A stretch of 17,185 bases of DNA, from assembly GCA_938017915.1 (NCBI GenBank), contig CALIKW010000099.1, positions 1-17,185 on the forward strand, given 5' to 3'. This DNA is from an uncultured archaeon (GTDB lineage: Archaea > Aenigmatarchaeota > Aenigmatarchaeia > CG10238-14 > SCSR01). Each line of letters begins with the position of its first letter. The first letter of the stretch is position 1. The position numbers and the translations under genes are program-made. The notes beneath the pieces are model-generated. The model was not told where the DNA came from. It saw only the letters and a program-made list of their open reading frames with translations, and ran no database searches. Below are positions 6,813 through 12,028 of the stretch, piece by piece.

Positions 6813-8456
6813 TTATGCCTCTTCTTCTGGTGGAGTTGGTGGTGCTCCTTTCTCTTTTTCTAGCTTACCTGCAGAAATTACATCATCTATTCTCAATATC
6901 ATTTCAGCAGCTTCTGCAGCAGATTTTATTGCTTGAAGTTTAACTTTAAGCGGCTCTATTACGCCCATCTTTTCAGCATCAGCAACTTTTCCATTAAATA
7001 TATCTACCCCATAACTTTCCTTTCCTTGCTCGTGTGCAGCTCTGAGCTCTACCAGTATATCTATAGGGTCCAAACCAGCATTTTCAGCCAAGCTTCTTGG
7101 TATAATTTCTAGTGCATCAGCAAATGCCAAAATAGCTAGCTGCTCCCTTCCAGAAAACTTTTCAGCAAATTTTCTTAATCTTTTAGAAAGTTCAGCTTCT
7201 GGTGCCCCTGCACCAACCACAACTTTTCCTAACTCTATTGCTGATGCAACTGCACCAATTGCATCCTCTATACTCCTATCAACCTCATCAACAAAATGTT
7301 CAGTACTTCCCCTTACCAATATCGTAACAGCTTTTGGGTCTTTACACTCTCTTACAAATGTCATTGCCTCGCCCGCAATTTTCTTTTCTTCCACAATTTT
7401 TGCATAACCTAAATCTTCTTTTGTTAAATCATCCAAGTTTGTTACTATTCTTCCTCCTGTAGCTTTTGCAAGAGCTTCCATGTCAGATTTCTTAACTCTC
7501 CTGCAAGCCAAAATTTTTTTCTTAGCTAAGTAATGCTGAGCTACATCATCTATACCTTTCTGGCAAAACACAACGTTTGCTCCTGTACTTGCTATCTTTT
7601 CAACCATATCCTTAAGCATTTTTTGTTCTTGTTCGATGAATGCCTGCAATTGATCTGGTGAAGTAATTCTTATTTCTGCATCAGTTTCTGTTTCCTTAAT
7701 TTCCAAAGCACAATCGAGCAAAGCAATTTTAGCATCCCTAACAACTTTTGGCATACCTGGGTGAACAACTTCCTTATCTATTACTATACCTTTTATCAAC
7801 TCTGTATCTTCAGCAGACCCTCCATGCTTCTTTTCCCTTTTAATATTATCAGTATCAACTATAAGTTTCCCATTTTCTTTCTTTACTATCATTTTTACTG
7901 CATCAACTACAAGCTTTGCAAGTTTTTCAGAAGCCTTTTCTGCAGATTTTCCTGACATTGCAGTAATTGCTATTTTCATCAAAGTTTCCTCATCTTCAAT
8001 CGAAATATTTTTTCCTATATTTTCAAGAATTTTTAGGGCTTCGTCTTTTGCTATCTTAAATCCCTTTGTTATTAAAGTTGGGTGTATGTCTTGGTCAAGC
8101 AATTCTTCTGCTTTTTTAAGTAGTTCTCCTGCTATTACTACAGCAGTTGTTGTTCCATCACCTACCTCTTCATTCTGCGTTTTTGCTACTTCAACCATCA
8201 TCTTAGCAGCAGGATGTTCTATTTCCATTTCTTCTAATATAGTTACTCCATCATTAGTTATTACTATATCTCCTAAGGAATCAACAAGCATCTTATCCAT
8301 TCCCTTTGGTCCTAAGGTAGTTCTTACAGCATCTGCTACTGCTTTAGCTGCAGCTATGTTATTTTTTTGTGCATCTTTTCCTCTTGTCCTTAAAGTACCT
8401 TCTGGCAATATCAAAACTGGTTGCCCTCCAATTTGACCAACCATAGCCTGAACCAT
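6813..8456 (-). CDS. thsA: Thermosome subunit (group II chaperonin)
   Basis: Forms the double-ring ATP-dependent folding chamber of archaea. The 547 residues include the nucleotide-binding [11 protein letters not shown] (48-58), NDGVTIL (68-74), GDGTTTAVV (99-107), the apical-domain segment around [32 protein letters not shown] in the second equatorial part and the closing motif GVDIFNGK. The tail is [11 protein letters not shown], lacking the Gly-Gly-Met repeats of many thermosomes; that tail is variable in archaea. Only one subunit gene is seen here. The ATG at 8456 has GGTGA four bases upstream; a second in-frame Met at codon 5 is less well placed. TATA-like TTTTTATAC lies about 45 bp upstream. 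The gene is divergent from the small gene at 8569. Confidence 0.97.
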   Translation of the reverse strand: MVQAMVGQIGGQPVLILPEGTLRTRGKDAQKNNIAAAKAVADAVRTTLGPKGMDKMLVDSLGDIVITNDGVTILEEMEIEHPAAKMMVEVAKTQNEEVGDGTTTAVVIAGELLKKAEELLDQDIHPTLITKGFKIAKDEALKILENIGKNISIEDEETLMKIAITAMSGKSAEKASEKLAKLVVDAVKMIVKKENGKLIVDTDNIKREKKHGGSAEDTELIKGIVIDKEVVHPGMPKVVRDAKIALLDCALEIKETETDAEIRITSPDQLQAFIEQEQKMLKDMVEKIASTGANVVFCQKGIDDVAQHYLAKKKILACRRVKKSDMEALAKATGGRIVTNLDDLTKEDLGYAKIVEEKKIAGEAMTFVRECKDPKAVTILVRGSTEHFVDEVDRSIEDAIGAVASAIELGKVVVGAGAPEAELSKRLRKFAEKFSGREQLAILAFADALEIIPRSLAENAGLDPIDILVELRAAHEQGKESYGVDIFNGKVADAEKMGVIEPLKVKLQAIKSAAEAAEMILRIDDVISAGKLEKEKGAPPTPPEEEA

Positions 8457-8460
8457 TCAA

Positions 8461-8505
8461 TCACCAGAATTCTATTATGTGTATGTGGGTATACAAGTAT
8501 AAAAA
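8461..8505 (-). promoter_or_regulatory. Thermosome promoter with SD
   Basis: TTTTTATAC (8497-8505) as TATA box predicts a start near 8475, a leader of about 19 nt and GGTGA (8461-8465) as SD. No Phr-type heat-shock operator was recognised. Confidence 0.6.
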
Positions 8506-8538
8506 TTTTTCGGTTTTCTATTATTTTATCAAGAATAA

Positions 8539-8546
8539 TTTAAATA
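8539..8546 (+). promoter_or_regulatory. TATA box for the 81-aa gene
   Basis: TTTAAATA centred 26.5 bp before the ATG at 8569, with no SD, so a leaderless transcript is expected. It is divergent from the thermosome promoter about 35 bp away. Confidence 0.6.
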
Positions 8547-8568
8547 TTTTCTCATTTATTTATCAACT

Positions 8569-8814
8569 ATGAGCTATGAAAAGCCTGTAAAAATAGTAAG
8601 TTTATACGATATGGAAATAAGGTTTGTTCATGATGGAATGAAAATAGAGGTTTGGTTTTATGAAAAGAGGCCAGATGGGCATGTTTGCTGGGTCGAAATG
8701 GAAAAAATAAAGGAAATAAAAAAAGTTTATGAGGCTCTTAAGAATTATGGCTTTAAGTTGGAAAATGAAAAAGATTTCGAGAAAAAGTTTTTAAAAATAC
8801 TGATGGATATTTGA
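8569..8814 (+). CDS. Hypothetical 81-residue protein
   Basis: Not a family I recognise. The first 45 residues look like alternating beta strands (VKIVSLYDMEIRFVHDG, IEVWFYEK, HVCWVEME) and the rest like a charged helix pair rich in Lys and Glu (KIKEIKKVYEALKNYG, KDFEKKFLKILMDI), giving a small alpha/beta protein with no membrane segment and one Cys. A well-placed TATA box at -26, codon use like its neighbours and a tight convergent end (7 bp from the next gene) support a real gene. It faces away from the thermosome gene and is transcribed alone. Function unknown. Confidence 0.7.
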   Translation: MSYEKPVKIVSLYDMEIRFVHDGMKIEVWFYEKRPDGHVCWVEMEKIKEIKKVYEALKNYGFKLENEKDFEKKFLKILMDI

Positions 8815-8821
8815 AAATGCA

Positions 8822-9736
8822 CTAAGAGATTTTTTCTTTTAAAATTTTTTCAAATTCTTTTAAATTTTCTATATTTTTTATTTCCTCTTCACAAAAAATC
8901 GGAATGCCATTTACACTTTCTCTCTTTATATTTTTTGCTATGAAAACTGCTTTGGAAGAAAGAAAGCACGAAATTCTTTTAATATTTTTAGAATACTTAG
9001 TGATTTCTTCCTCCATCTTTACTAACCTTGTAATTAAAGCCTCTTCTTCCTTTCCAACAATTTCAAAAGGTGCTGAGTAAACGCAAGCATTTTTTATTCC
9101 CATTCTTTCAAATTCTTTTGAAATTGTTCTTTGAAAATCATCTTTCGGCTTAAGGTAAGCAGGCTCAGGTATTTCCAACTTAAAGCTTTGCTTAAGGTTA
9201 ACATTCAATGCCTTTTCTATTTTTTCAACAGTTTCAAAGCTTGGCTTAACTTTTTCATTTTCGATTTCGTACAAAGCCTTCTTAGAAATACCAGTAAGCT
9301 TAGAAAGCTCACTTAAACTCAATCCCATTTCATTTCTTTTATTCTTCAAAATTTCACAATTTATTAAAACAAGAGGTTTTCCTTTTCTTGCTTCTATGAA
9401 AGGTATTTCTTCTTTCTTAATTAATAACTCAAGCATTCTTGGAGTAACTACCGGAATTTTAAATCTATAGTATATTACCCTATTATCTAAAAAGCTTCTG
9501 TTCGTTTTCACAGAAATGATTAGGGGATATGCTGAGATGAAGTAGGAAATAGTTCTTAAGCTTAACGCATGTTTTTCACTTAAACCATCAAGATTAAATA
9601 GAGCTTTTATGAGTATTTTATAGTTTTTCTTTGCAATTATGTCAAAACAGCCCTTACTCATAAAAATGGAAAAATTGTTCGAAACCAGTATTTTAACAAT
9701 TTGGCTAATTAAAAAATATTTATTTAACATTTCCAT
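8822..9736 (-). CDS. XRE-type HTH transcriptional regulator, COG1395-like
   Basis: 304 residues resembling a conserved archaeal family of putative HTH regulators (COG1395). Residues ~1-125 form an N-terminal domain ending in PRMLELLIKKEEIPFIEARKG, reminiscent of a nuclease-like fold without a clear active site. Residues ~130-185 are a Cro/C1 helix-turn-helix: LKNKRNEMGLSLSELSKLTG, then SKKALYEIENEKVKPSFETVEKIEKAL. The C-terminal ~110 residues (from PAYLKPKDDFQRTISKEF) are a separate alpha/beta domain with VYSAPFEIVGKEEE, which could bind an unknown ligand. The ATG at 9736 has a TATA-like TTTATAAA about 28 bp upstream and no SD; a second Met two codons later is possible. The gene faces away from the tRNA-Ile gene 32 bp away and converges on the 81-aa gene. 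Targets unknown. Confidence 0.8.
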   Translation of the reverse strand: MEMLNKYFLISQIVKILVSNNFSIFMSKGCFDIIAKKNYKILIKALFNLDGLSEKHALSLRTISYFISAYPLIISVKTNRSFLDNRVIYYRFKIPVVTPRMLELLIKKEEIPFIEARKGKPLVLINCEILKNKRNEMGLSLSELSKLTGISKKALYEIENEKVKPSFETVEKIEKALNVNLKQSFKLEIPEPAYLKPKDDFQRTISKEFERMGIKNACVYSAPFEIVGKEEEALITRLVKMEEEITKYSKNIKRISCFLSSKAVFIAKNIKRESVNGIPIFCEEEIKNIENLKEFEKILKEKIS

Positions 9737-9760
9737 CCAAATAATTAATGAAAGGACAAA

Positions 9761-9768
9761 TTTATAAA
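9761..9768 (-). promoter_or_regulatory. TATA box of the COG1395-type regulator, abutting tRNA-Ile
   Basis: TTTATAAA lies about 28 bp before the regulator ATG and ends exactly at the first base of the divergent tRNA-Ile gene. It is too close to drive the tRNA, whose promoter may be the AT-rich AAATAATTAA near 9738-9748, about 26 bp upstream of the tRNA. TBP binding here could link the two genes. Confidence 0.45.
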
Positions 9769-9790
9769 GGGCCCATAGCTCAGCCTGGTT

Positions 9791-9802
9791 AGCTCACCAG
9801 AA
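9791..9802 (+). other. Predicted D-loop intron of tRNA-Ile (12 nt)
   Basis: Removing AGCTCACCAGAA leaves a normal D arm GCTC-AGCCTGGTTA-GAGC. CTGG (9785-9788) pairs with CCAG (9797-9800). Three-base bulges TTA and AAA lie at the splice sites (TT|A and AA|A), with a 5-base loop inside. The D stem sits outside, with three unpaired bases on its 5' side, so this is a relaxed motif. Two one-base shifts give the same product. Confidence 0.72.
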
Positions 9803-9819
9803 AGAGCAACCGCCTTATA

Positions 9820-9832
9820 TGGCAGCTGAGCA
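9820..9832 (+). other. Predicted anticodon-loop intron of tRNA-Ile (13 nt)
   Basis: Intron TGGCAGCTGAGCA at the canonical 37/38 site. The outer helix is the anticodon stem ACCGC/GCGGT. The central helix is CTTA (9814-9817) with TGAG (9827-9830), including one T-G wobble. Three-base bulges are TA|T (9818-9820) and CA|A (9831-9833). The internal loop is very short. Geometry matches a bulge-helix-loop substrate of the archaeal splicing endonuclease. Confidence 0.8.
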
Positions 9833-9872
9833 AGCGGTAGGTCCTGGGTTCGAATCCCAGTGGGCCCACAGA

Positions 9873-9890
9873 TTTAAATTTTTTCTTTTT
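9873..9890 (+). promoter_or_regulatory. TATA box for the 109-aa gene and T-run behind tRNA-Ile
   Basis: TTTAAATT (9873-9880) is centred about 25.5 bp before the ATG at 9902, fitting a leaderless start. The overlapping TTTTTTCTTTTT (about 9879-9890) can end tRNA-Ile transcription. One stretch therefore serves both genes. Confidence 0.5.
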
Positions 9891-9901
9891 ATCTGAAAAT
9901 T

Positions 9902-10231
9902 ATGGAAAATTTTAAAGAAGTGGAAAGAGAGATATTGGAAAAGTTGGCTAATTACGAAAAAGGGATAAAATACTCTGAGCTAAGGTCGCAGTTTGAAAAT
10001 CCAAATTTTCTTAATGTCCTTTGTCTTTTGGTTACTGAAGATAAGGTTAGAGTTTATGGGTTTTCTAAGGAAGATACAAAGTATCCTGCTGAAGTTAAAA
10101 TTTTAAGAAGAATTTTGTCTCAAGTAGCATCAACTGAAAGAAAAACTTTTGAATTTTTGAAATATTATGGAGAAGAAAAAGAACCAATTATAATTTTGAA
10201 AGAAAATCTGAGGAAATTTTTGAGATTATAA
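9902..10231 (+). CDS. Hypothetical protein, possible winged helix
   Basis: 109 residues, unrecognised. The first ~60 residues read as a winged helix: helix VEREILEKLANYEKG, a second helix YSELRSQFENPNFLNVLCLL, then a short strand turn EDKVRVYGFS. The remainder is a charged helical region with AEVKILRRILSQVASTERK that might dimerise. No membrane segment, no Cys-rich site. It could be a small DNA-binding protein, but neither fold nor target is shown by the sequence. It has a TATA box at -25 and no SD, lies 33 bp behind tRNA-Ile and ends in a 6-bp overlap with the convergent THEP1 gene (adjacent TAA stops). Confidence 0.65.
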   Translation: MENFKEVEREILEKLANYEKGIKYSELRSQFENPNFLNVLCLLVTEDKVRVYGFSKEDTKYPAEVKILRRILSQVASTERKTFEFLKYYGEEKEPIIILKENLRKFLRL

Positions 10232-10747
10232 TTTCTTAATATAACCCATAATTTTCTTAATCAATTCTTCTGGCAAGTATCTTCTGTTTTTTTCGTTTAC
10301 TTCTATTATTTCTCCAAAATCCTTGAATTTTTTAATAAAATTTCTGTGTAAGGTTGCAATTAATGGCTTTTCTACAAGAATCAATTTATAAATTTCTTTT
10401 TCAAATTCTTTACTCAAAAATTCCATCTTTCCTATTTCATCCACTATTATTACATCACAATTTTGGACTGCAAAGTCAATAGCCTTTAAAGCTATTTTTT
10501 CGAAAGCTCCTACGTCAATCCCATACTTTCCTATTTTTGGTCCAATTTTAAAATCTATACTTGCAAAAATTTCCATTTCATTAGAGAAAATATCTTTAAC
10601 GTAAAAACCAACTCTTTTCCTATTTTCTATTATTTCAGGTGTAACGAATCCACCAATTTTTATGTTTTTTTCTTTTAAAAGTTCAATTGTTTTAAGTACT
10701 ACAGTTGATTTTCCGGACTTTGGCACTCCAGTTAAAAAAATTTTCAC
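10226..10747 (-). CDS. THEP1-family nucleoside-triphosphatase
   Basis: P-loop ATPase/GTPase of the THEP1 family, which hydrolyses nucleoside triphosphates slowly in vitro; the cellular role is unclear. The 173 residues show Walker A GVPKSGKST (7-15), the family segment GGFVTPEI (32-39), KYGIDVGAFEKIA (74-86), Walker B DVIIVDEIGKMEF (98-110) and a late ATLHR, in the same order and spacing as archaeal THEP1. Length is normal. The start is GTG at 10747, immediately before KIFLTG; no in-frame ATG fits. The upstream AT-rich stretch has a weak TATA near 10757-10775. It lies just beyond the initiator tRNA on the same strand (51 bp) and converges on the 109-aa gene. Confidence 0.9.
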   Translation of the reverse strand: MKIFLTGVPKSGKSTVVLKTIELLKEKNIKIGGFVTPEIIENRKRVGFYVKDIFSNEMEIFASIDFKIGPKIGKYGIDVGAFEKIALKAIDFAVQNCDVIIVDEIGKMEFLSKEFEKEIYKLILVEKPLIATLHRNFIKKFKDFGEIIEVNEKNRRYLPEELIKKIMGYIKKL

Positions 10748-10806
10748 AATATTACTTTTAATTTTAAAAAATAAGAAATCCGGAGGTCAAAATTGGATAG
10801 CGGGGA

Positions 10807-10834
10807 TTCTCCGGAAGTAAGTATCTTACTTCCT
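10807..10834 (-). other. Predicted T-stem intron of tRNA-iMet (28 nt)
   Basis: Inserted between positions 64 and 65; removal restores T65 opposite A49. It folds into a perfect 9-bp hairpin (GGAAGTAAG, loop ATA, CTTACTTCC). Three-base bulges AC|A and AA|T flank a short central helix TCC/GGA, with an A-G mismatch at the fourth pair. No one-base shift gives the same product, so the boundaries are well fixed. Confidence 0.82.
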
Positions 10835-10878
10835 GTGGATTTGAACCACTGACCTCCGGGTTATGAGCCCGGCGAGCA

Positions 10879-10889
10879 TTCTGCCATTA
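10879..10889 (-). other. Predicted D-loop intron of tRNA-iMet (11 nt)
   Basis: Removing TAATGGCAGAA leaves D loop AGCCTGGAGT before GCTC. CTGG upstream faces GCAG (three pairs plus a G-G mismatch), with bulges AG|T and AA|T. The placement and the CTGG...CAGAA pattern copy the D-loop intron of tRNA-Ile. A one-base shift gives the same product. Confidence 0.68.
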
Positions 10890-10901
10890 CTCCAGGCTGC
10901 T

Positions 10902-10919
10902 TTAGGCAAGCAAAGCTTT
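10902..10919 (-). other. Predicted D-stem intron of tRNA-iMet (18 nt)
   Basis: Lies between G10 and A11. AAGC-TTT-GCTT forms the inner hairpin. GGGT (acceptor end plus T8) pairs with GCCT through two G-C and two wobble pairs. Bulges are AG|A and AA|A. Removal yields D strand GAGC, exactly complementary to GCTC at 22-25. A one-base shift is equivalent. Confidence 0.7.
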
Positions 10920-10945
10920 CTACCCCGCTATCCTGGAGTATCTTA

Positions 10946-10956
10946 TTAATTTAAAG
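10946..10956 (-). promoter_or_regulatory. TATA box of tRNA-iMet
   Basis: CTTTAAATTAA lies about 22 bp before the first tRNA base, inside the 43-bp gap after orc1/cdc6, so the tRNA has its own promoter with almost no leader. Confidence 0.5.
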
Positions 10957-10972
10957 ATTATTTCTAATAAAC

Positions 10973-12028
10973 TTAAAAATTTATCGAAGAAATGATTCTA
11001 GTTCTTCCCTTCCCTTTTTTCTTTTCTCTAATTTTTATTAAACCTATGCTAGCTAGATGTTTTAAAAATTCTCTAAACCTTCTTTGAGTAATAGGATTTT
11101 CTGCTTTATTCGAATATATTTTATACAATTCCCCAGAAGTAAAACTTTCCCTTTCTCCTAAAATTTTTAAAATTTCTTTCTCTACTTCATTTACCCTTTC
11201 TTTCAAAATTTCTGGTTTAATTTCCTTTACTTCTTTTAAAACTTTTTTTACATGCTCAACTTTGAGCATATTAGCATTTTCTTCTTCAGCAATTCTCCCA
11301 GCTTTCAACAAGCATTCCAAGCCAACTCTTACGTCTCCACCTTTTTTAACTGCATGGTTTGCTACTATCAAACCAACTCCACTCTCCACTTTGAAAAATC
11401 CTTCTTTAATTCTTTCCTCCAAAATATCCTTCATTTCCATTAAACTATAAGGCTTGAATTCTATTTCTTCTATGCTTAAACTACTTTTAATCCTTTCTTC
11501 CAGATTTGCAAAAATATGAGGATTATTCGATACAAAAACTATGCCAATAGGATTTTTTACATATTGGTTAAGCCTTAGCAAATCGTACAAAACTTCTTGC
11601 GATTTAAAAATCAGTTGATCCACTTCATCCAAGCAAATTATTAACCCTTTTTTACTTTTTCCCAGAACTTCAATCAGTCTTGAAAGAATTTCATCCTTTG
11701 CCCATCCTCTTCTTGGAACAGGAAACCCTAGTCTTAAAACTGTTTCTGTTAAAATGGCTTGAGCTGTGTTGAAATCCCAGCAATTTATATAAACAGTTTT
11801 GATACCAGAATAATTTTCAAATTCCCTAAAAACAAATTTTACTACAGCAGTTTTTCCTATTCCAGAAGGACCGAATATGAAAGTATTTTGTGGCTTTCTT
11901 CCCTTAGAAGCTGGCATTAAATTTCTTGCAAGTTGTTTAATTTGATTTTCTCTATGCGGTAAAAATTCAGGCAAATACTCAAAAGATAAGACTTCCTCAT
12001 TTTTAAAAATTTTCGACTCAATATTCAT
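10973..12028 (-). CDS. cdc6: Orc1/Cdc6 replication initiator
   Basis: AAA+ ATPase that binds origin repeats and loads the MCM helicase. The 351 residues begin with the family lead-in IFKNEEVLSFEYLPEFLPHREN; Walker A is GPSGIGKT (53-60), Walker B LIICLDEVD (129-137), sensor 1 VFVSNNP (164-170) and sensor 2 GGDVRVGLECL (230-240, Arg234). The C-terminal ~75 residues form the DNA-binding winged helix (GERESFTSGELYKIY...QRRFREFLKHLASIGLI). It is somewhat shorter than the usual ~380-420 residues, within family range, with no motif missing. The ATG overlaps the lysS stop by 4 bp (ATGA), so it is translationally coupled to lysS; no separate promoter is evident. I saw no origin recognition repeats in the neighbouring gaps. 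Confidence 0.95.
   Translation of the reverse strand: MNIESKIFKNEEVLSFEYLPEFLPHRENQIKQLARNLMPASKGRKPQNTFIFGPSGIGKTAVVKFVFREFENYSGIKTVYINCWDFNTAQAILTETVLRLGFPVPRRGWAKDEILSRLIEVLGKSKKGLIICLDEVDQLIFKSQEVLYDLLRLNQYVKNPIGIVFVSNNPHIFANLEERIKSSLSIEEIEFKPYSLMEMKDILEERIKEGFFKVESGVGLIVANHAVKKGGDVRVGLECLLKAGRIAEEENANMLKVEHVKKVLKEVKEIKPEILKERVNEVEKEILKILGERESFTSGELYKIYSNKAENPITQRRFREFLKHLASIGLIKIREKKKGKGRTRIISSINF

Larger units (their letters stand above)
9769..9868 (+). tRNA. tRNA-Ile(UAU) with two introns
   Basis: Acceptor GGGCCCA (9769-9775) pairs with TGGGCCC (9861-9867); A73 is 9868 and CCA is not encoded. The D stem is GCTC/GAGC, the T arm CTGGG-TTCGAAT-CCCAG and the anticodon stem ACCGC/GCGGT. 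The D arm is 12 bases too long and the anticodon loop 13 bases too long. Removing the anticodon-loop intron at position 37/38 gives CTTATAA, anticodon UAU. The bulge-helix-bulge supports this site. The 3:70 pair is G:C, so alanine is excluded, and the body matches archaeal tRNA-Ile. A UAU anticodon would read AUA directly, where most archaea use tRNA-Ile(CAU) with agmatidine. A T-rich run follows the gene. Confidence 0.88.
10798..10929 (-). tRNA. Initiator tRNA-Met(CAU) with three introns
   Basis: On the minus strand, acceptor AGCGGGG (10929-10923) pairs with CCCCGCT (10805-10799), with A73 at 10798 and no CCA. The anticodon arm CCGGG-CTCATAA-CCCGG has the three G:C pairs that mark initiators, and A1:U72 also fits an archaeal initiator. 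The variable region is AGGTC and the T arm AGTGG-TTCAAAT-CCAC...T. Three insertions must be removed: 18 nt in the 5' D stem, 11 nt in the D loop and 28 nt in the T stem. The product is a 75-nt tRNA with D stem GAGC/GCTC. Position 21 would be T rather than the usual A, so the D-loop boundary is less certain. The leader GGAT also pairs with the trailer ATCC. Confidence 0.9.

Noticed and set aside
8086..8436. 116-codon frame opposite the thermosome gene
   Set aside because: Low-complexity Ser/Ala/Thr product antisense to a strongly conserved gene, with no promoter or SD: a shadow.
9769..9868. Reading the interrupted tRNA as Val(UAC) or Ala(UGC)
   Set aside because: Those loops need intron boundaries that break the bulge-helix-bulge; the 3:70 pair is G:C, not the Ala G:U, and the body matches tRNA-Ile.
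10930..10972. Replication origin next to orc1/cdc6
   Set aside because: No repeated origin recognition box or unusual AT element beyond the general composition; the gap is fully used by a tRNA promoter.
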